A DNA stretch of 64,000 nt, from the NCBI RefSeq assembly GCF_005116655.2, contig NZ_CP050698.1, forward strand, positions 822,001 to 886,000, written 5' to 3'. The DNA comes from Desulfosediminicola flagellatus (lineage in GTDB: Bacteria; Desulfobacterota; Desulfobulbia; Desulfobulbales; Desulfocapsaceae). The position numbers and the translations under genes were made by a program. This document shows, piece by piece, positions 26,219 through 35,203 of this stretch. Below the pieces are notes generated by a model. That model ran no database searches. It was given only the letters and a program-made list of their open reading frames with translations, and was not told the DNA's origin. Each line of letters starts with the position of its first letter. The first letter of the stretch is position 1.

Positions 26219-26343
26219 AGTTAACCATGCGCTTCATGCGACCTGGGAACCCTGTATTTTTTTTCGAGAGTTTGTGCAAAATTGAGGCGTGCTGCCTTTT
26301 TCCCATCCTGGCAGGTTCCAGGCGTGTGAGCGTGTAGTTAGCG
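26219..26343 (+). repeat. attC site F (after the OsmC gene)
   Basis: Left core AGTTAAC (26219-26225), right core GTTAGCG (26337-26343). Inner arms CCTGGGAACC and GGTTCCAGG pair around a long variable centre. At 125 bases it is the long attC type, as in Vibrio repeats. Confidence 0.8.
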
Positions 26344-26363
26344 CAAAGGATACAACAGTTATT

Positions 26364-26816
26364 ATGAGCAGAGTAAAACATACAACTTCGTTCGAAATTC
26401 AGGAGCCTGTTAACGTACTTTTCCCGTTATTCAGTGCCGAAGGCGAAATGCTTTGGGTTCCCGGCTGGGATTATGAAAACATAATGGGAAGCACCGAAAT
26501 TCACGAAGATTATGTGTTTGTCACTAAAAGTCACGATCATGCTACGTCTGATGCTGTATGGGTGGTAAAGCGGTATGAGCCAGAAAAATATTTGATTCAA
26601 TTCTACAAGGTAGAGCCAAAAGAAAAACTTGGGGTTATTGAGGTTCAATGTTCAGAGCTAAAAAAGTCTCTTACCAAGGTGCAGGTAACCTATGAATACA
26701 TCGGGTTGTCAGCCACTGGCAACGAATTTATTGCTGGTTTTTCCAAGGAGAAATATGAGGCTTTCATCGGTGAATGGGAACAATTGTTGGTCAATTACTT
26801 CACAAGCAAGTGCTAA
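26364..26816 (+). CDS. Cassette gene: SRPBCC (START-like) ligand-binding protein
   Basis: A 150-residue protein. I start at the ATG at 26364 since an earlier in-frame ATG (26289) lies inside the attC. It follows the SRPBCC helix-grip pattern: FEIQEPVNVLFPLFSAEGEMLW as first strand and helices, VWVVKRYEPEKYLIQFYKVEP and a long C-terminal helix. The fold binds hydrophobic ligands; a few members are cyclases or lipid carriers, most are uncharacterised. The stop codon overlaps the core of the next attC. Confidence 0.75.
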   Translation: MSRVKHTTSFEIQEPVNVLFPLFSAEGEMLWVPGWDYENIMGSTEIHEDYVFVTKSHDHATSDAVWVVKRYEPEKYLIQFYKVEPKEKLGVIEVQCSELKKSLTKVQVTYEYIGLSATGNEFIAGFSKEKYEAFIGEWEQLLVNYFTSKC

Positions 26817-26880
26817 CAAGGCGCTTCGCCCGACCAAGAAACATGATGCGGTGTTCGTTGTGTGAGCTTGGTCGTTAGAG
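26811..26880 (+). repeat. attC site G (after the SRPBCC gene)
   Basis: Left core TGCTAAC (26811-26817) overlaps the stop codon of the gene; right core GTTAGAG (26874-26880). Inner arms GACCAAG and CTTGGTC are perfect complements. Confidence 0.85.
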
Positions 26881-26896
26881 TTTGAAAGAAGCATCT

Positions 26897-27643
26897 ATGA
26901 AACGACTATTTTTTTATTTAACAGTTATTAGTGTCATAACATGTTCATTGCAATCATATGCAAATGAACAAATACGTATTTGTACCAACAGTTATGAGCC
27001 CTATTACGGTGAGAATATGGCTGATTTCGGACCCTTTATCAAGATCACTGTTCTTGCGCTCAAAGAGGCCGGATATGACGCCGAAGTAAAATTTCTTCCG
27101 TGGTTAAGATGTCTGAATGAAGGTAAGAAAGGTATCTTCGACATGATTGTGGGCGTATGGTGGTTAAATACGGAACGGGAAAGTTGGACAGCTTATACCG
27201 ATGGGATACTTGAAAATGAAGTTGGATTATATAAAAGAAAGTATGATAAACTTGTTTTTAAAAATTATGCAGATTTAAAAGAAAAAAATGTTGTAGTTGG
27301 AACTGTGCATGGATATATCAATCCTGAAAGTTTTGTTCAGACTGGTATAAAGACCGAGCAAGTAACAAAAGACCTTCAAAACATGGAAAAACTTTTAGCT
27401 AATAGGATAAGATTAGTCCTTGTTGATAAAAATCTTGGCGCATACCTTCTAAAAAAACAAGGCGAGGAAAATGAAATAGAATGGCTTGTAACTTTACAAA
27501 AAATTCCTCTCCGAAACGGAATTATGAAAAATGCAAAAGGGGACTGGGTAAAGAAGCTTGATGATTTCAATAATGGATTATGGATACTTAAAGAACAGGG
27601 CGTTGTTGAAAAAATCCTGAAAGAGTACGATATTCAATTTTGA
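26897..27643 (+). CDS. Cassette gene: periplasmic amino-acid-type substrate-binding protein
   Basis: A 248-residue protein from the ATG at 26897. A signal peptide (MKRLFFYLTVISVITCSLQS, cleavage after YA) is followed by a type II periplasmic binding fold of the SBP_bac_3 family: IRICTNSYEPYYG opening, DMIVGVWWLNTERE, then GTVHGYINP at the second lobe. These are ABC uptake receptors or stand-alone receptors. No permease or ATPase genes accompany it, as expected for a cassette, so it either borrows a host transporter or acts as a sensor. A+T-rich. Confidence 0.85.
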   Translation: MKRLFFYLTVISVITCSLQSYANEQIRICTNSYEPYYGENMADFGPFIKITVLALKEAGYDAEVKFLPWLRCLNEGKKGIFDMIVGVWWLNTERESWTAYTDGILENEVGLYKRKYDKLVFKNYADLKEKNVVVGTVHGYINPESFVQTGIKTEQVTKDLQNMEKLLANRIRLVLVDKNLGAYLLKKQGEENEIEWLVTLQKIPLRNGIMKNAKGDWVKKLDDFNNGLWILKEQGVVEKILKEYDIQF

Positions 27644-27661
27644 TATTAAGATAAGATCAAA

Positions 27662-27717
27662 ATATAACCTGTTATTAAGGCTGACGGCTCCATATTCCGC
27701 TGAATTCAGCGTTATTC
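27662..27717 (+). repeat. attC site H (after the binding-protein gene)
   Basis: Left core ATATAAC (27662-27668), right core GTTATTC (27711-27717), with GGCTGACGGC and CCGCTGAATTCAGC between. The arms pair imperfectly. The next gene starts two bases after the right core. Confidence 0.7.
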
Positions 27718-27718
27718 G

Positions 27719-28057
27719 ATGAAACCAAAAACAATGATCGGGATAATGAACAATACTAAGTGGGAAGAATTAAGAATGGGAATGTACAATCTTAATTCAT
27801 TATCACCTCGATGGCGTACATGTCACACTGAAAACGAATATATCTCAGAATGGGATGGCGAATGGTTCTATCATTTTAGAATTGGTGGATATCAAACAAT
27901 CAAATGGGTTGAAATAAAAATTTCATCTAAAGAGCAAGATGAAGCAGTATTGAAAATATTAAAACAGATAAATGTGCCAGGTGAAAGGACAGGGAATGGG
28001 TTTAAGATCTTTGGTTATCTGCCTGAAAATAAATCAATAAATTATATAAACCAATAA
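27719..28057 (+). CDS. Cassette gene: small DUF6678-like protein
   Basis: A 112-residue protein whose ATG lies two bases after the attC, leaving no room for a ribosome site, which is known for some cassettes. An internal ATG at 27746 begins MNNTKWEELRMGMY, the opening typical of DUF6678 proteins, and may be the true start. The middle has ISEWDGEWFYHFRIGGYQTI, rich in aromatic residues. No function is known for the family. Its stop overlaps the core of the next attC. Confidence 0.65.
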   Translation: MKPKTMIGIMNNTKWEELRMGMYNLNSLSPRWRTCHTENEYISEWDGEWFYHFRIGGYQTIKWVEIKISSKEQDEAVLKILKQINVPGERTGNGFKIFGYLPENKSINYINQ

Positions 28058-28098
28058 CCATGCGTTCCGCCGGACTCGCTGAATCCAGCCGGTTATTT
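28052..28098 (+). repeat. attC site I (last in the array)
   Basis: Left core CAATAAC (28052-28058) overlaps the stop codon of the gene; right core GTTATTT (28092-28098). Between them CGCCGGACTCGCTGAATCCA, close to the truncated site at 20713. After it only about 55 bases remain before the opposing gene. Confidence 0.8.
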
Positions 28099-28153
28099 CC
28101 ACGAACCCCGCAGTTAGTGTTACCTGTCTTCATGAGTAGTCCCCTGATGGGGG

Positions 28154-28807
28154 TCATTTTTCCAGTATTACCTTCCCGAAGCGGCGTGCCTGCGACATTA
28201 GGCTATTCACTGTAGATGCATGGGTGATTGGGCAACCTGCAGTCTGAAGGATAGTTGCTGACCACGTGTTACATGTCTTGCAAAGGTGATATGTTTCCTC
28301 AGATGCATAGAACCAACTGTAACCGTAATTTCCCGGGCCCAAACGGACTGCCGTGCCTGACTTGTCTCGCGAGAAACTTTTTGAGATTTGGTGAATCATT
28401 TGCTCGAATCCAGGCACGGAAAGCTCTATCCTGATCATCTCATTGTGTGGGAAATAACTCTTTGGTGGACCGCGAAAACCGACCAGGTGTAATACACTTG
28501 ACGTGGGCAATAGCAGGGCTTTGACGGCAAGTCCCGGTCCAGGATCGGGAGAGGTGTAATAGTCTTTATCTCCCCAGCCAATCTCCAGGTAATCCATATG
28601 CGTGAATATGTTGAGGCTTGGCCATTCTGGCTGGCGGATATCGATACGTCGTATAACAATCCCTGCATGCCAGCCGTGATTTACCAGAAATATTGACCTG
28701 GTCTGCTCATCTTTTAGGGGAGGGAACAGGGGATTGGGCTGAATAGTGCAGCCGCTTGTCATTATCACCATGAGAAACAGTAACGCCTTGGTTATAAGCC
28801 ACCTCAT
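28154..28807 (-). CDS. DUF2459 / TIGR02117 family lipoprotein
   Basis: A 217-residue protein. I start at the ATG at 28807, which has GAGGAAAG just upstream; a TTG at 28822 is the alternative. The N-terminus is a hydrophobic signal ending in MTSGC, a lipobox-like site. The body has the family hallmarks NHGWHAGIV near the start, DYLEIGWGDKDYY, and GNYGYSWFYASEETYHLCKTCNTWSA with conserved His and Cys. DUF2459 proteins are periplasmic and related in pattern to NlpC/P60-like Cys-His proteins; no reaction is proven. It is convergent with the cassette array, whose last attC ends 55 bases away. Confidence 0.85.
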   Translation of the reverse strand: MRWLITKALLFLMVIMTSGCTIQPNPLFPPLKDEQTRSIFLVNHGWHAGIVIRRIDIRQPEWPSLNIFTHMDYLEIGWGDKDYYTSPDPGPGLAVKALLLPTSSVLHLVGFRGPPKSYFPHNEMIRIELSVPGFEQMIHQISKSFSRDKSGTAVRLGPGNYGYSWFYASEETYHLCKTCNTWSATILQTAGCPITHASTVNSLMSQARRFGKVILEK

Positions 28808-29006
28808 ATCTTTCCTCAGCAATGGTGAGAATAACAGCCTTCACAAGCTTATAATAACCGGAATTCCAGAAGCTCAAGGTAATACTATATCGACATAGAT
28901 GTTGTTCTTATCCACATATTTAACTGGAGAACACAATATGTTTTGATAGAGAGCATGAGACAGGAAAGAGTATTTTGAGGATTTCCTGAAAAGCAATTAA
29001 TAAGTA

Positions 29007-30716
29007 TCACCCAGTGTCTGAATCGTGCTGTAGGGGTGTTTGGAGGCGCACGAGTACCTCGTTGATTTCCTTCATGCTAATCGGCTTGGCAACATAATCG
29101 TTCATTCCAGCGGCAAGGAAATTTTCCCTGTCGCCAATCATGGAATAAGCGGTCATTGCAATGATGGGGATTTCCGACTTGCGCCCAAGCTCTTTAGAGG
29201 ACCGTATCTTTCTGGTTGCTTCAACACCGTCCATCAGCGGCATCTGGATGTCCATGAAAATGAGGTCAAAGTCTTCTGTGGAGAGCAGCTGGATAACTTC
29301 AAGACCGTTCTGTACGCAGGTAACTGCATGACCTGATTTTTCCAGCAGCATCTTGGCAGCGAACGAACTTATCCCTTCATCTTCCGCCAGGAGGATTTTC
29401 AGGTTGCGGATTTGCTCAGTGGCAACGCTTTCGGAGGCCTGTCTTGCCTCGATATGCCCCTTGGCCGTAACCGTGAAAGGAAGGGAGATATACATGACTG
29501 TGCCGGCCTTGTTACCGTTGTCGATAGCCAGTTCGCCGTGCATCAGGTGAACAAGCTTGCGGACAATGGAAAGTCCGAGGCCGACGCCCTGGAATCGGCG
29601 GGTATATTTTTCTTCTGCCTGCACGAACGGTTCAACGACGTCATTGATCTGTTCATCGGTAATGCCGATTCCAGTATCACTGACAGCAATGTGCATATAG
29701 ATGCGGGAGCTATCACTGCAAGGCCAGAACGAGACCTCGATGGTAATACGACCATCTTCGGTGAATTTGACGGCATTGCCGACCAGATTGAAGAGGATTT
29801 GCCGCAACCGGGCTTCGTCACCGATGATTATTTCCGGGAATTTCCCTGACCAGACAAACTCCAGGGTATTTCCTCTTGCTTTCGCCGCCTGGTTGAAGAG
29901 CTCGAGAATGGCCTTTTCCAGATTTTTTACCTGGAACTCTGCTGACTCAATCTTGAGCTTTCCCGCCTCAATCCTGGCGATATCGAGAATGTCGGCAAGT
30001 AGCCGGTTGAGACGATGCAGTGAGGTTTTCACAGCCTGGAGGTATTCAGACTGCTGCCCGCTCAGCGATGTGGTTTGGAGCAGTTGCAGCATGGCGAGAG
30101 CACCGTTTAGCGGGGTACGTATTTCATGGCTCATGTTGGCCAGGAATTCGGATTTAACTTTGCTGGCGGTCTCAGCCTTGTCCTTCATCTCAATTAGCTG
30201 AGCCTCTGTCCGCTTTCTGTCCGTTATATCCCTGGCGATGCCAAGAACCCCGATGAGGCGACCGTCCCGGTCGCGCATCGGCGTCTTGATGGTTTCAAAA
30301 AGACCCCGATAGCCATCTTCGGAGAAGGTTAGCCATTCTTCATTGATGCTTGGCTTGTCGGATTTCATGGCCTTCAGGTCATTGGCCCGGAAAAAATCTG
30401 CCAGTTCCTCAGAAACAAAATCGTAGTCGGTTTTTCCTACGATTTCTGATTCTTGTGCACCGAAAAATTTCTCGAATGTCGAATTGCAAGTGAGAAAAAC
30501 ACCGTTTGGGTCTTTCAGCCAGATCAAATCGGGAATACTGCGCAGCAGAGAGTAGAGATAATCCCCTGACCAGGACCTCTTTTCTGCATCGGCAGGTTGC
30601 TCCCCGGCCTGAGACAGCTTTGATGTTTTTATCTCATCCTCAAGTTCTGCTATACGTTTCCGCAGAGCTTTCAGCTCTGAAGCCTGGTGTGTATTGTGTG
30701 TGTTTTTTCCCGCCAT
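29007..30716 (-). CDS. PAS hybrid histidine kinase with receiver domain
   Basis: A 569-residue cytoplasmic kinase. A short coiled coil (11-35) leads to a PAS domain (about 50-168) with GVLGIARDITDRKR. The HisKA helix has His197 in [10 protein letters not shown], the ATPase runs to about 415 with N, G1 (DTGIGI) and G2 (GVGLGLSI) boxes, and the receiver has acceptor Asp489 in DLIFMDIQMP, Thr in MTAYS and Lys in VAKP. It fits a phosphorelay to an unlinked Hpt or regulator. A TATAAT-like box lies about 20 bases before the start. No partner is adjacent. It is separated from the PHP-like membrane gene by only 106 bases and lies downstream of it on the same strand. Confidence 0.92.
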   Translation of the reverse strand: MAGKNTHNTHQASELKALRKRIAELEDEIKTSKLSQAGEQPADAEKRSWSGDYLYSLLRSIPDLIWLKDPNGVFLTCNSTFEKFFGAQESEIVGKTDYDFVSEELADFFRANDLKAMKSDKPSINEEWLTFSEDGYRGLFETIKTPMRDRDGRLIGVLGIARDITDRKRTEAQLIEMKDKAETASKVKSEFLANMSHEIRTPLNGALAMLQLLQTTSLSGQQSEYLQAVKTSLHRLNRLLADILDIARIEAGKLKIESAEFQVKNLEKAILELFNQAAKARGNTLEFVWSGKFPEIIIGDEARLRQILFNLVGNAVKFTEDGRITIEVSFWPCSDSSRIYMHIAVSDTGIGITDEQINDVVEPFVQAEEKYTRRFQGVGLGLSIVRKLVHLMHGELAIDNGNKAGTVMYISLPFTVTAKGHIEARQASESVATEQIRNLKILLAEDEGISSFAAKMLLEKSGHAVTCVQNGLEVIQLLSTEDFDLIFMDIQMPLMDGVEATRKIRSSKELGRKSEIPIIAMTAYSMIGDRENFLAAGMNDYVAKPISMKEINEVLVRLQTPLQHDSDTG

Positions 30717-30822
30717 ATGTACCTCGCAATATTATAACTCAATCCTACTGAATTGCGGGACAATACGGAAGGTCGTCGTAAAGAAAAGTGCGAGTAAAAC
30801 ACACTATTCAAATATTTTCGGT

Positions 30823-33800
30823 CTATTTCTGACAGTCTGCTATACATTTTTCCTTCAGCTTTTTCATATCCACCAAATATTGATTTGATTGGTCGAGGTA
30901 AAAAGAAAGTGCTTTGGAAAAATGCTTACCGACCAGGCCGTCCACAAAGACCTGGCTGATTTCTCGATAGCGAGTCAGGATGAGTTGGGAACGGTAGAAA
31001 ATCAGCCACTCCTCCTTGGACATCTCCTGGAGAATGATTGTTAACGCCTTGCGGGACCTCGGCTGATACATCCAGAAATACATAAGATCCAGCGCATTGA
31101 CTATGATAAGCCGCTCCAGGTCCTGTGCTTCCCGGCTGAGTGTCTTCATCATTATTTTTGGAGATTGAAGTATGGCGAGGACATCTTCTTCCGGGAAGAG
31201 CAGATCTAATCGAGAAAACACTGAAAATAGCTGGGTAACCTTTGTACGATAGCCGGTCAGCCTTGCGGTAATGTTTGCCTGACGATCGGCTACACCCTCA
31301 ATCACCGCAGCAACACAGTCCGATGCGAATTTTGAAATGATTGCTGCCCATTTTTGGAGAATCGTTGTCGTATCAGGGACACCTGCCATCCCCAGCAAAG
31401 TACCAATGGCTGTGTTAAGCAGGATGGCCATTGGAATGGCCAGGATGGAACGAAAGAAATTGCCAACTGTCGCACCTTTAGGTAACCCTCTAACAGCATT
31501 ATGGCTGGAGATGTAGATACCATTTGCCAACCCCATTACCGCATACAACAGTACCGGGTTTGTAGAGGTCGTAACACCCAGTGTGCGATCAAGCAGCAGG
31601 GTCTTTACGATATAATCAAGAAGCGGTACTGAAAAGCCTGTATACAGCAAAGAGTCAGATATCCTGCTCCAACTGACAAGTGAGTTCCATGGTAACAGTG
31701 GAGAACGGCGCAGACCGCCTCCTCCGAGTACCGACTGGATGATATTACGCGAGCCGGTAATACCGAACCAGATAACAGCTCCCAAATATGAAAGAACCCA
31801 CCAGTCCTTGGTGAGGAAGAAAGTGAGAAACGCAGGGATAAAACCAAGCAACACCTTCGCCATATTTTTAGTGTTGGTGTTAAGATATTTCCATGGTTCG
31901 CCAATTGATTCAGGTTCCTGCTTGCCGCGTACCTCAATACCGCAGCCAACCTGTTTGCTGAGTCCTCCGAGAGTGCCGATGTTGCCACGTTTACCACCAT
32001 GCAGAATAAGGCTATCGAGTTTCCAATTCACCCATCGCTTTACTCCTGTCCTACGCGAAAAAAATCCACTCGCAGCTTTCCCTTGAACACGCTTCACCTG
32101 AGTTTGGCAGTTTTTTGTTATCAGGGCACTTACAGGAATAAGCGTTCTTCCTTCAGTTCCCTGTTTACTGAAAAATTTGTTTCGAGCCCGTGCTGGTAAG
32201 GTATCTATTACGACAAAGCCCATACCGTAGCAATGCTCCGCCTGGCCTGTTGAGCCTGAGCCGATACGTGACTTGAGGGTCCTTTTTCGGTAACTGTAGT
32301 GGAACGATTCCAAATGTGACAAAATGTCAATCAGCTGGAGTTTACGTTCCTGCAGAAACGAAAGTTCTGCGTTCATCGAAACAGATTTTTTTTTACCCGC
32401 AGTAGTGGTCTTTACTTGCTCTTTTATTCTGAGTTGATGCTCTTCATGATCCAGAATAATATTTCGTATCACATTCTTCAGACTGATAACATTATCGTCG
32501 TTCAATGCTTTTTGCAGTTTGCTGATCAGGTCGTAATGAGCATCAGGACTCTTCCCCTGGACTGTTCCACCCTTTAAAACAGTTGTGTCAATAGAGACTC
32601 CGTCACTCATGCCCCGGCTTGCATCTTTAAGATTATATGCCTCGATATGAGTGAACATACCGTCACCTGCATAGAGGAGTTCAAGCGTATCCTGAGCAGA
32701 AAGGTTGCTGAGATTCAGGGTGAAATTTGAACTGGGGTGCAGCGATATCAGTCTTTTGAGTATTTCGTTTAAACCGCAATGTAAAAGCTGGGGAAGTTCC
32801 GGGCTATCCTGGGGGACGGTAGGATCATGCACTTCAGGATTCCGTGAAGGAATGAGATAATCTGCGATTATCGATTCAATAGTCACTTGACGGATCTTTT
32901 CTAGCTCGACTTTTTCCAGAGTCTCTTTGTTGCTATTCTTTGAATGAGAATACAACTCAATACGATCTGAGACTGTGTTGTGAATGAACCGTGCCAGGTG
33001 AAGTATTGATGGCTGCCCTTTACCGACAAATGCGAGGAAGTCATTACATACCAGAGCGGGTAGGGAAAGGCCGAGTTCCCTGTTCAATTGTAATCTGTGT
33101 TTACTGTTGAACATCTCAAATACATCGAAGACATATTTTTGCTGGTATTGTGAGACTTCGCGCCCCTCCCTCATGAATGCTTTGACACCTTCTTTGTCGA
33201 GAAAATTGAGGAAGGTAGCGTTGTCGGGAAAGCCGTCAGGTTCCCAGGTGAACTTGATATATTTATCCCTGAACCGTGTGGAGATTTCTATACCGACTCG
33301 TACGGTGATATCAAGAATCTTACCGGCTTCGAGTAGTTCCTCAATCACATCAGGTTGAACATAATTGTAGTAAACGACAGTCAGATTACGGATACCTTTA
33401 ATCCAGGCGTCCATGATAAGGTGGGTAGGAGATTTCCTTCCCTTAGTATTGGCGTCGTGTACGTGGTCGTCAAAAGCGAGCTGGTTCCACTGCTCAGGCA
33501 TTTCCACCAGATGATAGCTAGCAAGTTCTTTACGTATCAATCTGGGATTTCCGGTGGAAACCATTCTGAAATCATGCGCCAATTTTAGCCTGCGCATCTC
33601 GTTGTCGCGAGTTCGCACAAGCTCCTTCATGATTTGCAACAATACTCTGGCTGTATTTTTACGATAGTACCCCGACGAGGACAGGAACACCTCATCACGC
33701 AAAGAGCGCAAAGCCTTCAGGCGGTCGCGTGCCATACCTTTCTCAAAAGAGCCAAGCAGACTCACAACTGCATATGCTATCCGTAAGCCCCTTGGTGCCG

Positions 33801-33951
33801 CCAACTCTTTAATTCCGTGGGGGTGCATGTATTCAATAAGCAACGAACGGAATGCTCTGGATCTGGGGCCCCTCTCAAGGACGTCATCTACAATTTGAAG
33901 AAGGTGATAGTCGTTTTTGTCAAAAAATATGCGTGAAGCGATTGTATTCAT
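30823..33951 (-). CDS. Large protein with PHP-like N-terminal half and C-terminal membrane domain
   Basis: A 1042-residue protein of no named family that I recognise. Residues 1-155 are helical. From about 158 the sequence DDHVHDANTKGRKSP, with His163 and His165, then IKGIRNLTVVYYN and VRVGIEIS looks like a PHP-type (polymerase and histidinol phosphatase) TIM barrel, which normally binds two or three metals through such His pairs. A second barrel-like part includes GSTGQAEHCYGMGFVVIDTLP at about 615. Residues about 697-870 hold four to five hydrophobic segments, with a Gly-rich loop between; the last 170 residues are helical and cytoplasm-like. A membrane-bound phosphoesterase is an inference. 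Alone between two other genes on the same strand. Confidence 0.7.
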   Translation of the reverse strand: MNTIASRIFFDKNDYHLLQIVDDVLERGPRSRAFRSLLIEYMHPHGIKELAAPRGLRIAYAVVSLLGSFEKGMARDRLKALRSLRDEVFLSSSGYYRKNTARVLLQIMKELVRTRDNEMRRLKLAHDFRMVSTGNPRLIRKELASYHLVEMPEQWNQLAFDDHVHDANTKGRKSPTHLIMDAWIKGIRNLTVVYYNYVQPDVIEELLEAGKILDITVRVGIEISTRFRDKYIKFTWEPDGFPDNATFLNFLDKEGVKAFMREGREVSQYQQKYVFDVFEMFNSKHRLQLNRELGLSLPALVCNDFLAFVGKGQPSILHLARFIHNTVSDRIELYSHSKNSNKETLEKVELEKIRQVTIESIIADYLIPSRNPEVHDPTVPQDSPELPQLLHCGLNEILKRLISLHPSSNFTLNLSNLSAQDTLELLYAGDGMFTHIEAYNLKDASRGMSDGVSIDTTVLKGGTVQGKSPDAHYDLISKLQKALNDDNVISLKNVIRNIILDHEEHQLRIKEQVKTTTAGKKKSVSMNAELSFLQERKLQLIDILSHLESFHYSYRKRTLKSRIGSGSTGQAEHCYGMGFVVIDTLPARARNKFFSKQGTEGRTLIPVSALITKNCQTQVKRVQGKAASGFFSRRTGVKRWVNWKLDSLILHGGKRGNIGTLGGLSKQVGCGIEVRGKQEPESIGEPWKYLNTNTKNMAKVLLGFIPAFLTFFLTKDWWVLSYLGAVIWFGITGSRNIIQSVLGGGGLRRSPLLPWNSLVSWSRISDSLLYTGFSVPLLDYIVKTLLLDRTLGVTTSTNPVLLYAVMGLANGIYISSHNAVRGLPKGATVGNFFRSILAIPMAILLNTAIGTLLGMAGVPDTTTILQKWAAIISKFASDCVAAVIEGVADRQANITARLTGYRTKVTQLFSVFSRLDLLFPEEDVLAILQSPKIMMKTLSREAQDLERLIIVNALDLMYFWMYQPRSRKALTIILQEMSKEEWLIFYRSQLILTRYREISQVFVDGLVGKHFSKALSFYLDQSNQYLVDMKKLKEKCIADCQK

Positions 33952-34256
33952 GTTTTAAGCAACAGTCATTGTGTAGTCATCCCACTGAGGCAACCTGAGA
34001 ATAGATTACTCAGAACCTGGCAGGTAGTAATAATGAAATGAGATTTTTGAACCTATAAGGTCCGATTGTGAATAGATGGCTGAAAGAGTGGGCGATTCTT
34101 AGTTGTTGAGATTGCCTAAGAATAATCCACTCTTTCTACCTGTACTTTGGAAAGAGTAGTACGTGAGCATAGCAGCAAAATCGGCCAACAGAAAGACAGG
34201 TGTGACAATTCGATTCGTCAAGCCGATTGGTTATGTCGTAATGGCAGAGGATTACT
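33952..34256. other. Intergenic region with a two-level hairpin
   Basis: Contains an inverted repeat at 34082-34136 made of GAAAGAGTGG/CCACTCTTTC outside and ATTCTTAG/CTAAGAAT inside. It lies about 120 bases past the stop of the glycerophosphodiesterase gene and may end that transcript, though no U-tract follows. Nothing else seen. Confidence 0.5.
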
Positions 34257-35189
34257 CTACTGAGCAAGCGCGCGGGCAGACTCTGAATAGTAATCGGTAA
34301 AAATGCCGTCTACGCCCATACGGGCAAGCGCCTGCAATTCCTCGGGAATGTTTACAGTAAAAACCAGTACTGCAAGACCTCTTTTATGTGCTTTATCGAT
34401 AAATTCCGGTGTAATTGTACGATACCATAGATTCACCGATACGGCATTCAACTCACAGGCCATATCGAGCAATTCATCAGTATAGTATCTACCGTCCAGG
34501 CATGCCTCTATTTCTTTAGTTATAATTGCGACAACCCGTGGATCTGTACACTTTTTTTCGAGCAACTTCAGGTTTTCTTCAAGAGTAATAAATCTGGGGA
34601 TCATATACTGTTCAAAACCATAGGCAAAAATGTGTTCGAAATACTGCTCTGCCTCTACGCCAGCTTTTTCAATGAGCACGGCACGTCGTATGGCTCCGTC
34701 AATGAGCGCAATTTTAAGGGTGGGGCAGACCTTGCGGATATTCCTGAGTTCCTGCCAGTTGAACGAACTTGCCAGGACATCGGAATACTGCAGTCTTCCT
34801 GAGGCAACGTATTGTGCTAATAGTTCACCTGCCGGTTTACCTGTACCATCACCTTTGAGCTCAAGATGAATAGCTGGTCGTCGTTCCGGAGGCAGGGATG
34901 CAAAAAAATCCAACACATCAGCCAGGAAGGGAATGCGATCTTTGCCTCGCTTGGGATCACCAGCATAAAGACGCTTCAGCGCGTGAGAATCTGTGGTGAA
35001 CACCTTTCCGTGCCCGTTTGAGACTTCCTCAAGGTTGAGGTTATGAACCACAACCAACTCGCCGTCACCACATAACTGTACATCAAATTCAATGGCAGGA
35101 ACCTCTTCACTGGCAACTTTATCAAAAGCACGGATAGTGTTCTGATTGAAGCCGGGGTAGAAGCAGCCACGGTGTCCTATGAGAATCAT
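34257..35189 (-). CDS. Glycerophosphodiester phosphodiesterase
   Basis: A 310-residue GDPD-fold enzyme. The catalytic signature is complete: HRG at residues 6-8, EFD at 34-36 and His49 in VVVHN, followed by the ELKGDGTGK strand. Such enzymes split glycerophosphodiesters into glycerol 3-phosphate and an alcohol. There is no signal peptide, so it acts inside the cell, consistent with a substrate brought in by a transporter. AAGGAGG precedes the start. It begins 14 bases after the TRAP large permease gene and is surely in the same transcript, which links the transporter with phosphodiesters. It could also act on a related sugar-phosphate diester. Confidence 0.9.
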   Translation of the reverse strand: MILIGHRGCFYPGFNQNTIRAFDKVASEEVPAIEFDVQLCGDGELVVVHNLNLEEVSNGHGKVFTTDSHALKRLYAGDPKRGKDRIPFLADVLDFFASLPPERRPAIHLELKGDGTGKPAGELLAQYVASGRLQYSDVLASSFNWQELRNIRKVCPTLKIALIDGAIRRAVLIEKAGVEAEQYFEHIFAYGFEQYMIPRFITLEENLKLLEKKCTDPRVVAIITKEIEACLDGRYYTDELLDMACELNAVSVNLWYRTITPEFIDKAHKRGLAVLVFTVNIPEELQALARMGVDGIFTDYYSESARALAQ

Positions 35190-35203
35190 TAGCTCCTCCT
35201 TTT

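Larger units (their letters stand above)
20713..28098 (+). mobile_element. Integron gene-cassette array (cluster of attC sites, no integrase in the window)
   Basis: Nine single genes, all plus strand and of unrelated function, each followed within a few bases by an imperfect palindrome bounded by a left TAAC core and a right GTTA-type core. The palindromes differ in length (47 to 125 bases) and sequence while sharing architecture, as attC sites do. The best are at 21655, 23303, 24955, 26219, 26811 and 28052. Two genes end inside the attC core itself (26816, 28057). Base composition shifts sharply between cassettes: the sulfatase at 23404 is G+C-rich and its neighbours A+T-rich. No intI gene or attI site is visible; they may lie far away or be lost. 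Genes before 20138 and after 28154 are ordinary chromosomal ones. Confidence 0.85.

Noticed and set aside
20138..28098. An integron integrase gene or attI site
   Set aside because: No tyrosine recombinase frame is present on either strand between 19.6 and 34 kb, so the array is reported as integrase-less within this window only.
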